Source: Homarus americanus
Lineage: Eukaryota > Arthropoda > Malacostraca > Decapoda > Nephropidae
Direction: 5' to 3'
NCBI RefSeq assembly: GCF_018991925.1
Contig: NW_024738608.1
Coordinates: 1,728,187-1,792,186 of the forward strand
DNA length: 64,000 nt
Position 1 is the stretch's first letter. The number at the start of each line of letters is the position of its first letter. The notes beneath the pieces are model-generated. The model was not told the DNA's origin, searched no databases, and worked only from the letters and a program-made list of their open reading frames with translations. Both the position numbers and the translations under genes were made by a program. Shown here piece after piece: positions 26,701-41,700 of the stretch.

Positions 26701-29700
26701 GCCCTTTATGTATAGTATATATCTAGAATTCTAGATCATAGAATTTAACTTGTAGTTTCTTGTCCCCCTGTCTCTTTAACTTTGACGGACATGCAAAGGA
26801 ACTTGGGATGAATCTTCTCATCACATTAACCCTATAAAGGGCAAGACCCTAAATATATTAGATATCAAAAAACCTTCTTATTATTTAAAACTTCAAGGGT
26901 TTAAGATATTTCTTTTTTTGTTGATTTATTAAATTTAATTTTTTTCATGGGTCAAAAGTTGCCTGGGAAAAAAATGTCCCTGCTCATCCCTTAAGGGCTC
27001 TTTTGCCCATTATAGGGTATAATTTTTGTGTGTATTTTTTTTTAAGTACCTTCAGGTTCTTCAACATTTACTTCTAGTGACTTATACTGTAATACCACTG
27101 TGATTCACATACAGGTATAGTATAAAAATACAGGTTACAAACCAAATTGGCCTGTTATTTTTTATTTCTTCATTCATATTCAAAATTCATTAAAAATACT
27201 TGACATGGTGATGAGAAACTCCTTTTTCATAATGATATTCAGTAGCCGCTTCTTCTACTTAAATGACATTTTTGGAGTACAGTACAGCTTCAGTATCTTG
27301 TCAACCCAGGGCCGGATTCAGGAGTGGGCAAAGTGGGCAGCTGCCCAGGGGCCTCCACATATTGCAATATTTTATTTATTTGTTTATTCATTTGGATTAT
27401 TTTTATTTTCATTCTTTAAAATTCATGCTTATCTATTCCATCACGTAAAACTATGTTCAGCAAGAAGCGTGATAGAAATTAGGCTAGCTACTCCATGAAA
27501 TTCATGAATACCTGGTTTTCCTATGAATCGTATATTTTTAATGAATGCTATTGTTTGTGTTGCTAATAATTTATTTAGAATTCCACAAACTATATTGATT
27601 AAAAATGAACTACAGTGAACCCCTTTACTCGGTCAATTGAACCCACGGAGCCCCGCGTAAAGCGAGAAACAAAAGCATAAAGTGAACAACATAACATATG
27701 GGATTAATTGAAATAGAGACTGGGCCGACCCCCAAAATCCACTTTTTCCAGACACAATACCTATGTTCTAGTAAAAATAACATCTTAATTTTATGTTGGT
27801 ACACACACACAATTAATATTTAAGAGAAATACAGCCGCCAAGTTAATGTCCATTCAAATAATGGACTCAACTCCCCTCTTCCCTGCTGGCTCCTCCCTCT
27901 CTGAGAAATGTTTGGGTGAAAACACTAGATTTTAAGGTATAGTAATAAATAATACCTCAAACTAAAGTTAGGATAATATAATTGACATTACTGGATTCCT
28001 TGCAAGACCAGGTATATTTTGAATATATACATGTCATATATTTTGCACAAAAGATAACATATTTGCTCTGAGTAAACAAAATACTTACATTAGATCTAAA
28101 ATTTGTATGTCTAATGCAAAATCTATGATGTTTATATTCAAAATGATCATCAAATTGTAAGAATTCCATCAATGTAAATTATATTCTGGCCGGGTAATTT
28201 GTATGAATTTTATGAGCTAAATAAAAAAATTATACTTCACCCGTGTATATGAGTAGATGCACCGCGTAAAGTAGGAATTCCGGTTCTGGCAGGGTACCGT
28301 ACGCGTAAAAAAAACCCCGTAAAGTGGGGTATTACTGTACATGGAATAACGAAATTGAGATTAAAAAAATAAACAAATAAAGTATTTTTTCATTATCACT
28401 TCCATTACGAATGCCATCAGGGCGCTGTGTTTGTTGACAGTCGGTTGGAGGGGATTGGGGTTTAGGCTCCCTTCACTCGCCACCCCACCCTCTTGGGTAG
28501 TTATAATGAGGGGGGCCTCCACAAAGAGGCTGCCCATGGGCCTGCACAGGTCTAAATCCGGAACAGTGTCAACGTTTCTGCCAGGAAGGTTAGCTGATAG
28601 TTTACCCTCACATTACATATCAGCTCCTGCAGAAAATCATGACAGACAAGATAAAGGATTTGAAAATGGATAAATCTTCTTGAATTAGGCAATGTCATGA
28701 GGGGTTTGGAGACACGGTTTGAGAAACTTTTGGCCCTCTTCAGTTTTAGCCGTAAGGTTAAAAAAAAAAAGATGATGAGCCAATACAGCATAAACAAACC
28801 CATGTGGTCACTCATGAACTTTGCCTCTTTGAAATGTAATTGATGATTTTGCCAGGCAGTGATAACTTTGTTTTAATGTTATTCATTTATAATTTGTACT
28901 GTATTGTATCATGATTATGTAGTCTCCTTCACTAGTGCATTTACAGGGGCTTATCAGGTTTTGTGCTTTGTGGCAACCCTGTGTTTGTTTATATTCGACA
29001 GAAAGAAACTCACAATAGTAAACATACTATAGAATCAAATTAAAACAATACTAGTGAAGTAGACTGTACATGATCTTCCATATATTTTTATACACACTAA
29101 TTTAAATTTTCAAAAAAAGATATGGAAATTATAGCCAAATTGAGCAGTTATCCCTATTTAACAAAATAGGTCCTGTACATATGGTACTGTGCAGTATGTG
29201 AATTTTTTTCTGTTCTTCCATACCTTGCTATAATGCAGGGTCGCCTGGCAGCTGCTGATCCCATGACTTGCAGCTTCCAGCTGCTTGTGGTTTACCCCAC
29301 GTTCTTGGGAGGATGTTGTAGTCAAGATCAGTCACACCATCATTGTAGTGTAATTAATCCACATTCTCTAATTGTGTATTTCAATCTGTGTTTGGACTTT
29401 AAATTCCTCAGGTGTTGTGGACAGTTCTGGAGTGCGTATCCTGTATACTCAGAAATTACGACAGTATGATGCAGGAATCTTAACGTTGGGACATACAGTA
29501 TCTCCAACACACATCATCCCACCTGCTCAGAACTGGAACACTGTTGCCCATTGCACTGCAGCTTGTACAGAGAAAGTATGTACAGTACAGTAGTACTGTA
29601 TAATTATGTAATCACTTACAATTCAGTGACTTGGCTAGATATACTTGCAAATCAAATTTCTTATTACAAAATTACAACATAGAAATAAAGGTAAAATGAA

Positions 29701-32700
29701 TGTCTGTAATTAGTACAGTAATAGATCAATACACAGTACAGGTTGAACAAACTTAACTGCTAGATTCAAGATCAGAGTCAATTCATAATAACTTTAAATT
29801 ATTTTTTTTATGGATTTCAGACATTGCCAGATACTGGGATAAAGGTATTTCAAGGATTCCTTCATGCTCATCTTCTTGGTTCATCCATCTCCATACAACA
29901 AATTCGAAATGGATATGAGTTGCCAACGGTCATCAAGGGTAAGCCATTCATATTAGATTGAAAGTTTAATTTTACTCTTTTGTTTTATGACTTTATAAAA
30001 CATGAGTTGCTTTGAAGAAACATTGAGTAATCTCAGGTTTTAGTTAATAATGCATTAGACATGTAACTTAATTTATGTTTTTGCAAAACTAAAATCCCTC
30101 CATTGTAGATTAATTCAGCAAACAGTTAGTCTGAAAGTCAAAATTCTGTATTGGAGTGACATTCCTTTACATCGAGTTATTTTCCCAAATAAACTAAAAC
30201 ACACAATTACTGTACTCGCCAAACATGTAAAAGATGATAATAAGTTGTGGAAGTTCTGTTTGTTTTGTTGATTATCATAAAACCATAAGAATGCAACAGG
30301 CCTGTTGGCCCATACTGGACACACCCGTTTACACCCAACCGCTATCGCTCATATATCCGTCCAACCTATATTTGAAGCTACTCAGCGTGTTTGAGTCTAT
30401 GATGAAGTTTGGTAACTTGTTCCACTCATCGACTACGTATTTCCAAACCAGTGTTTACCTATCTCGCACCTAAATCTAAATTTGTTTAATTTAAATCATT
30501 GCTACAAGTTTGCTCCTGATTGGAAAGTTTAAGTACATTTGTTATATCACCTTTGTTTCTTGGGGGGAGTGCAAATTCAGATGCTTTAATCTGACTCTAT
30601 ACTCAAGGTTCCTAATGTCCAGGATTACTCTCGTCATCCTCCTACCTATGCTTTCTAGATTCAATATCCATTCTGTAGTACGGTGACCAAAAGTGAACTG
30701 CATAATCCAAGTGTGGTCTCACAAGTGCAAGATATAGTTTTAGGATAACCTCAATAGTCTTGTAACTAACACTCCTTTGTATGAACCCAAGTACTTTGTT
30801 ACCCTTGTTTCCCTATATCAAAACATTGTTCATCTGATATCTGGTTTCTCTGTTTATGTCTCCCAGGCTAAGTACTCTACATTTGTCCACATTAAATTTC
30901 ATCTGCCATTTTTCAGACCATGCAAAAATTTTTTTTAGATCTTCCTGTAGTTTTGTGGAATCCTCATCAGATTTAACTACATGCCTTATTTTAATGTCAT
31001 AAGCAATCTAAACAATTTTGTCAATCATGTGTCATATCCAACATATCTTTCTGGACACACACTAGACCTATTTTTTTCTCCTGCTGATTGTGATGGTGTA
31101 TTAGATGTTGAAGTTGACCTGTTTGGTCCGGCAGTCTCTAACCATGCTTTGGCTACTTTTGGTTTAATGTCTCAAAACCTCCTCCTTACCATAAAGCAAT
31201 TACCTTCAGGAACTATAGAAACATTGACCAGGAAGCAGATCATTCTTTGAACTAGGTCACTTCCTCTGTTTTGTCCTCAGAGAAGATGGTTAAATTACTT
31301 AATGAGTTCTTCCAGTCCATTTCAGACCATTATTTTCCAGAGGTCATAAAGTGAATTACAATACGAGATGACTTTCCTTGGTATGACTCGTCTATAAGTT
31401 TCTTCGTAGGGATTGTAGAAGTGCTTAATGAGTGGCATGCACACTGTACTAGATCAGAGTAAAAGTATATAGTTGAATACTACAGAAGTCAAGTAATCTC
31501 TTGTGGCAGAGATAACAAATTTCTTTTTACAGTATGCAGTTATGAATGGGCCTTCTTCCAATTCAGATGCTCAGCTTACCTCTGATAATTCTGGTTGGCT
31601 GGCTGTCCATGTTAGGTGTGTTGAAGTGTGCTCAGGGAGGAATGTAGCAGTGGACTCTTACCCACATGTACTGGTTCCTAATCGCTTCACTGACTTACCC
31701 AAGGGACAGAGAACAAGTTGGGAAATACAATGCTATGCATTACACATTTCTGCAAGTATATGGCTCTTAGCAGGTTATAGTCTGGAGAGCCTCATTTAAC
31801 AGTCAATAGTTTTCCTTAATAAAATCAAGATTTGACTTTTTTATCCTCTTTATAGATATGAATTATGACTTCAACTACCAGCAAGCTCGAGTATTAAAAA
31901 AGGAGATGGAAATATTACCAGGTGATTCCTTGATTGTGAACTGTGGATATAACTCCACCAGGAGAAAAATGCCAACATTTGTGAGTATATTTGGTTGACG
32001 AGTTTATCTGTTACTTTTTAAGTTTGCTTCTACACCATTTTATTATTATATGCTCTTCATTAATTGAGTTAAAAGTTTTAAATGTTTTTATCTTTGAAAA
32101 ATCTAGTCACAATCAGATTATTTAACTGGAACTGGTATATTGTACAGTGCAATATAGCAGAAAAACTGCTTTACATTTTTAATATCCAATACAGTTTCAT
32201 GAAACATATATTTCTAGCCATCACTCTTAGGAGTACTATAGATGTGAAAATTTTATTTTATGTCCTTACCTAGGTCATGAACTGGTTTTCATGGCCACAT
32301 CAAACCCTGAACAAGTTTACAAAATAAACTAAACCATTTCTTCAAGCTGTTTAATGCCATACTACTATTATACAAGACTGTTAGATGTACAACATAATGA
32401 TCTTAAATCTGTCTTCTGTAAAAGTGTGTTATTTTCATCATGATTTCAGGGTGGCTTTAGTACAGAGGAGGAGATGTGCTTAGCCTTCCTGACATACTAT
32501 CCTCGAGTCAACCTCTCTGGCTGCTACTCCAAACCTGACATGGCTCTTGTATTTGACACTTTTGGCATTCAAGACTTGGTTAACAATGATTTGTAAGTGA
32601 AGTATATCTGTTAATGTAAGCAAATTAATCATACACCCTGTATGATATTGTTCAAAAGTTTTGTTCTGCTGGTATTCAAGACAAAGTTAACAATGATTAT

Positions 32701-35700
32701 CATTACCAGTACAGTGATATCCCTGTTAGTCGGAATAATTGGTGCAAAGCTCTTCCGGGGATGAGATATTTCTGGGTAATGAGACGACTCTCTCAAACCT
32801 GGAAAAAATACCACATCCCACGACTGAATGGGCGAGTTACATCACAAGCATGATAGTCGAGACACATTGTGATTGAACCTGTAGTGTTCCTGTCTTGCAG
32901 AGTACCATACGGTAGAACTGTATGCGTTTGATCGCTGACCCTGACCTTGTCTTCCATCTCGCCACATTAAAATATTCTACATTTGTCAAAGGGATGAAAA
33001 ATATGTGAGGGTCTGTGATTATAGCCTTTCAGGTAGCTTAGCCTTAAGTGTATCTTATGCGGTGATATTTTCAGTGGATGGAAGAACTGGATGTGGTATC
33101 ATAGTGTTTGTAAAGGACTGGAGTGTGACTGTGTGGTACAGGAAAAATGTCAGGAAATTAAATTACAACAGTGAAACAGGAATTAATATTATAATTTTTT
33201 GTGAGGTGCAAATTTTTGTTGTAGGGCTTATAACTCGGCACCAAGCCTTAGAGCTTTTGAACTTTATTCCTGAGGGAGGCATCAGGGGGACCCCTTGATG
33301 GGCTTGGGGCCCTAGTCCACCTATGCTTAGGGCTGGCCCTGGTTGAATGTAATACTGTATGTAACTGTAATCACCTTTTACATCTTAAAACTTGAGGTGG
33401 GGTGGGGGATTAGAGGTCTCGTGATACTGACCTGACCTGATGCAATGTTAGGTCACCCATTGTCGGGGTGGAGGATTAGTGAGTCTCATGACCTGAATAG
33501 GTCTTGAATAGAGACGAAAGCTAAGGTGCTCCAGTGTTCGCAATTGCTGAATGTACAGTACAGTATACGTAACTGTAATCACTTTTTACATCTTAACACT
33601 GCTTTAACACTGTATTCTTGGCTGATTGTGTCCTGGTACAATAATGTACGATACTGCACAACACAAATTTTATGCAAAAACAGCTCTTAGTGAGGGAACA
33701 ACGTTCTACAATGGCAGCAGAATATGAACTAAATGATCCAAGCAGCTGGGTCACCCATGCACCTGGCATGTAGAACGCATTGGAGCATGATGCAATCTCT
33801 GGGAACTCCTGGAAAAATTTATTCCCAGGTCCATAATGGAATGGTTTAGAGAGATTTTCTGGGAATTTTTCCGGAAAATACGCCTGAATTTTTATCCTTG
33901 AAAACTCTTTTGCAGACCCTGAATGGAGAGAGATTTCCTGGAAATTATCCAGGCTGATTTCAATTCTGGCTATTGGAGAGGTCCTGGGAATGAGTATTCT
34001 GGCTAATGGAGACATTACTGTAAAGTGCCAGATTTAGACCTGTGGAGGCCCATGGGCAGCCTTCTTGTGGAGGCCCCCCTCATTATAACTACCCAAGAGG
34101 GTGGGGTGGCGAGTGAAGCGAGCCTAAACATTTGGGAGTTTCGGGGGGCGCTGTAAGCCCCCCGGGAAAATTTTGAAATTTGAACACTTCTTTGGAGAAT
34201 TTTGAAGCCATATGCAGTTATATTGAGGAAATTTGAAAATTGAGAAATTTTTAATTAACTGTATATTTATTGATAGTGTACAAATTCCCAACACACACAC
34301 ACACACACACACAAAAGTGAGACATGACTGGACTCATTCATGTGGTTTCAAGTTGACCAGCCCTGATATAGCTACTACCGCACGTGTGGAGGCCCCCAGA
34401 TTGTGGAGGCCCCTGGGCAGCTGCCTACTTTGCCCACTCCTGAATCCGGCCCTGTTACTGTACAGGTAGTTATAGCACTGTACTGTATGTATAAAATTAT
34501 TTGTACCTGTATTACATATACGTACTGTAATCTTTGGGCCCCAGAACTCTCCAATAGAAATAATGAAGTTTGAGTGCCTTCTAGAAAATTCCAGGATAAT
34601 TTTCTCCATTCCGGGCATGGGAACGAGGACGAAATCATGTGCATTTTCTGAGAACATCTCTCCGTTCTGAGCATGGGAACAAATTTTCTGGGAGTTCCAA
34701 GAGATTGCATCATGCTCCAATGCATCCGCATGTTTCCTCACATGCGTGAGTGGGCTAGTTGCTTGTTAAACTGAGGCCATAGGCTCACATGCTTTGTTCA
34801 TATTATGCTACCTTTGTACAAGTTTGATCCCTCTCTCTCTGCTATTTTTACGTACAATTTGTGTTGTGCAGTACTGTAGCACTGTACTGTACTTAACTAT
34901 TACCAGGACATAATCAGCCAAAAATAGTGTTAAAGCATTAAGATGAAAAAATTTAGTAGTTACATATACTGTACTGTACATTCATCAGAGTGGACAGTGT
35001 ATGCCTATTGTAGGCTGAAGACAACAGCATCTGTTGGTGAGTACAATATACAGTACTGTATACAGTACAATGGTACCCTGTAGTATACAATACAGTGATA
35101 TCCACGTTATTCGGAACAATTTGTGCAGAGCACTTCCGGGAATGAGATATTTCCGGGTAACGAGACGACTCTGTCTTCCCCGGAATTTTCCAGGTTACGG
35201 AAAAATGTTCTCGGAAGTTCCAGAAATTGACCATTGCATCATCTCTCAAACCCGTAAAAATATCCCTCGTCCCCGTAATTTTCTGGGTAACGGAAAAATT
35301 TTCTTGGAATTTTCAGAAAATGTGCCTGATTTTCATCTCTCAAACCCCCAAAAAACTCCCCCATCCCCAGAATTTTCCAGGTATCGGGTACAGGTATTTT
35401 TTCGGAATTTTCCGGAAAATCTGCCCCTCAGAAAATTTCAATTCCGGCTATCGTTGAGTTCCAGGTTTGAGGGATTCTGGCTAAGGGAGATATTACAGTC
35501 GACCCTCGTTAATTCGGACCCCTTTAATCCGGATTTCGGATAAATCGGACGAAATCTGAACTGTCCATATCAAATTTCTGATTCTGGGATTGTCCCAGTT
35601 GCAATTTCAAAATCTGTGTCATCACTAAGGATTAACAAAGTCTCTGGTGCACTCTAAGATTAAGAGAGAAAACGGAAGACTCAGACGTCCTGAAGCTAGA

Positions 35701-38700
35701 GAAAACGGACTCCTATGAAGGGGCACTCAAATAAACATACTTATAGCTACATGTTTAGTGGACCCCAAATTTTTTTGCAAAAAGTTGGGGGTCGACCTCT
35801 AAACGGGTAATAGTTTCGTTAGGTTGAAAAATATTTTCCTGTAACTACCAGTAAAAATGGAAACGACGCACCACCAGCTGTGAGTGTCGGTACAGTTGCC
35901 AGGACAGATCTCTTGCGTCATCATAGCAAGCCCAAAGTAGCCAAATGCATGGTATGGTAGCACAGGACGATGTAAAACAAAGTATTCATTTTTTAAAGTT
36001 TATTTATAGATACATAAATTTTTGTTCTTTGCATTTGAAACATCAATCTTTGTTAATTAAATTTGAAACAAAAGAAAACTATGATACTGTATTTCTAAAT
36101 ACCGGGTATTTTCTTTAAAATATTACATCACAAGTATATTTTACCTTAACTGTGACTGAATGAATATATTCTCAGAAATGAATATGGAAATGATGCTATA
36201 TTTTTGCTGAAATTACGTATGTATTACAGTGGAAAGTGGGATAAAATCATGACGAAAACAATGACTTGCCCTTTCTTTCGTTGTTCAAAAGATTTTACCG
36301 TAATCGCTTTTTGAATGTTTTTCAGTTAAAAAACTGTTGTATACAACAATATTCTCTCCTAATGGACCTGAATAAATACTACCTGCATTTCAGTGTAAAG
36401 TGTCGTAATAATAAATGGTAAACAATTTGCCTTCAGCACTCGGTGTTTCAGGCACGGCGAGCCTCAGTTTATAGGATGTTGAGTGTTTTTACTGAAGGTT
36501 TTGTTGTTCCAATACCCTCAAAAACTTGGGTCGACCTATAAACAAGGAATATCATAAATTAACGATTTTTGGGTAAAAAAATCAGGGTCGACCTATAAAC
36601 GAGGGAGGGTTATAGACGAGTCCATACCAAATTTATGGTTCTGGGATTGTCCGATAGATGGGTCACGCGGCGGCCTTGTGCACGCGTGAGTCACGCCAGT
36701 CATTGTTGACCTAGCGCCATATTCGAGTATCAGTGTTGTGATGCCTTGCAATTTTCGTTGATATTTCAGTGATTAGGCATCTTTCAGCCTTGTATTTTAC
36801 ATCATGTCTTCAAGGGGGAGTAAAACGCCAAAGAGGAAGTATGTGACCCTTTCTGTGAACCAGAAACTGGAACTTATAAGGAAGTTAGAGGCTGGTGCTT
36901 CAGTGTCTAGAGTGTGTGATGAGTATGGTGTTAAAAAGCAAACAGTTTCGGACAAACGCAAGGCTAAGGACAAACTCATTGCATTTTCTTTGAAATATAA
37001 TGTTGATGCAACTTCTAAATCATCATCTGTTGGTGCAAGGAAGCGTATGAGAGTGGCAAAAGATACAAATCTTGAGGAGGCAGTGACGAAGTGGTTTGTG
37101 CAGAAATGATCCTGTGGTAATGTCGTCCGTGGTGTAGAAATACAAGCTGCTGCTGTTAAGCTAGCAAGTCATATGGGCATCGAGAATTTCGAAGCTAGTG
37201 ACGGGTGGTTATGGCGATTTAGAAATCGCCATGGAATGTGTCATCTACCAAAGGTAAATGAAATTAACATATTGTAATGTTTTATATAGCTAGTTATATG
37301 ATGTTTGCAGTTCAGTATTTCCTGTATTTTTGTCTCTGTGTATCATGTTCAGCGTACAGTGTATATACGGTACTATATTTCCTAACCTAACCTAACCTAA
37401 ATCGGTTAATTCGGACAATCGGCTAAAACGGACACCCTCCCCCCCCCCCTATTAGTCCGAATTAACGAGGGTCGACTGTACTGTATTTTGTTTATTTATA
37501 GGATATTGTACATTTACAGTTGTGTTTGTGTAACTAATTATAGCTCTGTGTCTGTTCATGTGTGATACGTTGTTTAGACTATCGGAAAACTCTCTCCAGT
37601 ACTGGGTGTAAAATTCCATGCTTTGCATGCCTGTATCATATATGTACAGTGCATCAGATTTTGTTTTCTTATTTGAACAAACTTTTAGATAAACTATGAA
37701 GGATTATTTTAGTAAAAATAAATTAGTTTCTAACTTAACTAGAACAGATTTTATAAACTCTAGTACAGTATAAACATTTCTTATGTTTTTTCTTTAAAAA
37801 AAATTGTGTCCCATCATTATATTGTGTTGAAATATTTTGCTTAAAGTCTTTTATTGAAATAATCTTATAGGGAATTTTAATTAGAATCATTATGGTACCA
37901 AATTCATCTCTCGAACACAATTTTAACAGATGCTGTGTGATAAAAAGTTTATATACTTTTTTACTAGCCGTAAATATATTTGGTTGCACCGTCACAGCCC
38001 CAAAATACCTTCATTTGACTGTCCGTATCATATTAAATTTTTTTTTAATATAATTATTTAATAGAACTTTTTAAAAAATTATTCAGGATTATTTGGGTAA
38101 AAAATGGTGTTTCGAACTTGATTAGAACTGATTTTATAGACTGGTATAAATTTTTCTTACTTTTTCATAAAAGCGTCGAGTCCCAGCATTATATCGTGTC
38201 AAAATATTTTATTTAAGGATCTGTTATTGGAACTGTCTTCTGAGAGAATTTATTCAGGATCATTATGGTACTAAATTCACATCTCACACAATTAGAGCAG
38301 ATGTTGTTAATAAAAGTTTATGCACTTTTTTTTTAGTCATAAATATTTTTGCTTGTGACCACGGCCTAAGTGTAATGGGAGAGTGTTTGTCTGTGCAAGA
38401 TGCATAGTTTAGACTCTTGGAAAACTTTCCCCATTACCCTTGAGAAATTCTGGGGACTGAGAAATTTTTATCAATACCCTGTACTGGTAAATCTCTCACT
38501 CCCTGTGAGATTGTGAAATGGAGTACCATCATACGATATGTTTTCCCATGTGTTGAGGTGTGAGCTTGTCTGTGGCAGCGCCCGGTTGCCGGTCACCGTC
38601 TGACGCTGTAAGAGTAAAGTCTACAAAGAATGTGGTCTATTATTCAAACCTCTCACATGGCGCAGTGAGTAGAATGCCGGGGCCCGACACGTCATAACAG

Positions 38701-41700
38701 CCCTGACGATAAAGCCAACATGGCCCCTACACGTCCACGATTCTCGACGCCCTCAAGGGGATGCTAGGGCATCTCTACACCGGTGGGGAACACCAGGCGC
38801 GCCCAGCAGCAGACCATGAGTGCATTGATGGCTCAGATGGCGTCTCTAGCTACTGGTGGCCACGGTCATGCTCCTATGCCGGTTATGAAGCCCTCAGCAG
38901 CGGTCGCTCCAGAGAAGTGTGAGGCAGAAATGCCAGCAGCGGCGTTTAGGACATGGAGGTGGTCCATGGAGTCGTGGGTGCTGTTGAACGGATGGTCACA
39001 ACTGGTGGCCACACTCCACATTCGCCTGAACTGCGTCCCGGCACTCCGAAGGGTGATTGACTCGAGATATCCCAGCGGTCAGTGGGAGCAGCTCTCGCCC
39101 AAGGAAGCCCTGGATGCCATCAGTGGAGTGGTTCTTCAATCGTCAAACCAAGCTGTGAAATGGAACGAGTTTTTCAACAGCAAACAAGGTGACGAGGAGC
39201 CCATGAAAAGATATTTTCAGTGATGCTTCGCAGAGGCAGTGGAGTGTGAATTTAAATGTCCCACCTGTGATAACGACCTCTCTGAGTACATGCTATTACG
39301 TAAAGTTGTAAAGTTATGGTGGGCCCGAGTAACCAAGTGTTGAAAAGGGAAATTTTCCAGGGGTACTTGGGATATAATAGTGTTGAAGAGCTTAGAAACA
39401 AGTGTATGTTATTTGAGGCAGCAGTGAGAGATGCTGGTGTATTGTGTCCTACGTCTGGCCAGGCAGTCGTGGGAACAGCCACAGAGGCAGCGGCGGTTGG
39501 TAATGACGTCACGGGTGAGTCTGTGGTAGCTGCCACCCGACCTGGACACCCCAGTCGTGCACACTGTGGGAACTGCGACATGACACATGCCTCCGGTAAG
39601 AGCAACTGCCCTGTAAGTGGGACTACATGTCGCAATTGCTCTAATGTTGGTCACTTCAAAAGGTGTTGTAGGAGTAAGACAGTCCTAAGTGCTTCTGTGG
39701 ATGTATCAGGTGCTGTCACAGTGGCAACAGCCCAGCTATCCCGCCACCCCAGGTTACAAGTGTTCGTGACCCAGGCTGGGAGCAATTCCCCCGCCACCCC
39801 TGTGCTGGCTGTGGCTGACACGGGTGCTATGGTGTGTGTGGCAGGGGCATCCCTGCTCCGGGACATCGGTTTGTGTCCGGGGCAACTTCGGGCCCGTAAT
39901 GGCCTGTGGGACGTGGCGAACAAACAGCTCAAGTGTTTGGGGTCCGCCCCCTGCTGCCTCAGTGTGGGCAAGGGGTCCACCGTCCAGGAGGTCTACTTCG
40001 TGCAGACAGCCAAGGCCCTCTACCTGTCATTGGAGGCCTGCAAGTGCCTCAACTTGGTGCCTGTCGACTTCCCGCTCCATAGACGTGCTGTGGCTGCTGT
40101 GGGCGATGGAGGGGAGCAGCACACTGCCGACGACCTACCCCCGAACCCTTTACCTGAGAGCAATCGTCTCCCTCCTAGGCCAGTTGAGATACCCTTGTCT
40201 CCTTTAGAAGAGAATGTGGCCAGGTTGGAGGCATGGCTGCTCACACACTTTTCATCGACCGCATTCAACACCAGTAGGTCCCCACTGCCAGTCATGACTG
40301 GTCCCCCTCACCATATCCACCTGACGCCCGGCACGACCCCCTACGCCTGTCACACACCTGCTCCCGTTCCGAAACACCGGGAAGTGGAGGTGAAGGCCCA
40401 GTTGGAGGAGGACATCAGGAGAGGCGTCATCCAGCCAGTGCCTGCTGGTGAGGCTACGGAGTGGTGCGCCAGGATGGTCGTGGTGGGCAAGAAAACGGTC
40501 AGCCCAGGCGCACTGTAAACTTTCAACGCCTCAATGCAAGCTGTCTGAGGGTGACGCACCACACACCTGCACCATTCGACATGGTGTCTGGGGTGCCAGC
40601 GCACTCATTCAAAACCGTCGCCGACGCCTTTTGGGGATTTCATCAGGTGGAGTTGGAGGAGGAGAGTAGATGCCTGACCACGTTCATCACGCCATGGGGC
40701 CGTTTTCGATACTGCAGGCTGCCCATGGGACATTGTTCAGCATCAGATGCGTACACCAAGAGGTTTGACGACGCTATTCAGGATGTGCCCCGCAAGTACA
40801 AGTGTGTGGATGACACTCTACTCTATGACTCCAGTGTGATGAACGGGGCGTTCTGGCACACCTATGATTTTCTGGAGACCTGTGCTCACACAGGTATCAC
40901 ACTGAAACCAGAAAAGTTCTTGTTCTGCAGGAGAAAAGCCGAGTTTGTGGGTTTCCTCCTGGGGTGGGACCTCTACCAGCCCACTGCCCAACGTCTTTCA
41001 GCCATCAAGGACTTCCCCATGCCTGATCAGCCATCAATCACTGACATCAGGTCCTGGCATGGCCTGGTTAACCAGTTGGCTCCCTTCCTTGCCACTGCAC
41101 CTGTGATGGAGCCCTTCCGTGAGCTCCTCAAGAAGCCAGTGGGCAAGCGGGTGTATTGGGACGACCAGCTGTGGCTCAAGTTTCGCCAGGCCCAGGACAC
41201 CATCTGTCAGTTGGCCAGGAACGGCTTGGTGTACTATGACAAATCCAGGCCTACGGCAGCTGTCATGGATTGGAGCAGGGAGGGCATCGGCTTCGTCGCC
41301 CTGCAACAATACTGTGCCTGTGCCTCTCCAGAGACGCCCTTCTGCTGCAAGGGAGGGTGGCGGTTGGCTCTGTGCGGTAGCTGACATCAGAGCACGGCCG
41401 AGGCCGTCTATGCTGCAGTAGAAGGGGAGGCCCTGGCTGTGGTATGGTGCCTGCGCAAAGCCAGGCTGTTCCTCCTTGGCTGCCCGAACCTCATTCTGGT
41501 GACGGACCACCGCCCCTTAGTTGGCTTGCTTGGGGACAGAGCCCTCACGGATGTGGCGAATCCACGCCTGTTCAGGCTCAAGGAGAAGACCCTGCAGTAC
41601 CGATTCACGGTCAAATACTTGCCAGGGAAGCGAAACTGTGCAGTTGATGCCCTATCCCGCTTCCCCTCCCTCAGGGCAGCGCTTGACGCGGAGGACATGG

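Larger units (their letters stand above)
35496..37478 (+). mobile_element. Jerky/Tigger-like DNA transposon, deletion derivative
   Basis: The two ends are identical over the first 24 bases as inverted repeats (CAGTCGACCCTCGTTAATTC and on), flanked by TA at 35494-35495 and 37479-37480. It contains an N-terminal transposase remnant (36804-37250) but no DDE domain. An inner MITE-like segment at about 35755-36615 is flanked by an imperfect direct repeat (35563-35596 and 36621-36655) around TCTGGGATTGTCC. Confidence 0.92.
35093..37483. mobile_element. CAGTGATATCC-type MITE, split by a Jerky/Tigger-like element
   Basis: The left end is CAGTGATATCCACGTTATTC after TA (35091-35092). The interior to 35493 is rich in TTCCGGAAAATT-like units. 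The terminal TTACTG of the right end is interrupted at its TA by the element 35496-37478, so its last three bases CTG lie at 37481-37483, followed by TA. Without the insertion it would be about 405 bp. Confidence 0.8.

Noticed and set aside
31503..31799. 98-aa ORF between LINE fragment and exon H
   Set aside because: No recognisable domain, no splice context in frame with MOXD1, and it probably continues decayed LINE sequence.
22594..32592. Assignment to dopamine or tyramine beta-hydroxylase
   Set aside because: Copper motifs are shared, but the linker and CuM-region blocks follow MOXD1 more closely. The paralogue question still needs a phylogeny.
37381..37400. CCTAA repeats as telomeric sequence
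   Set aside because: Only four units inside a Tigger-like element. Similar TTAGG-rich bits at 14960-14990 are also too short. They fit arthropod composition but are not telomeres.
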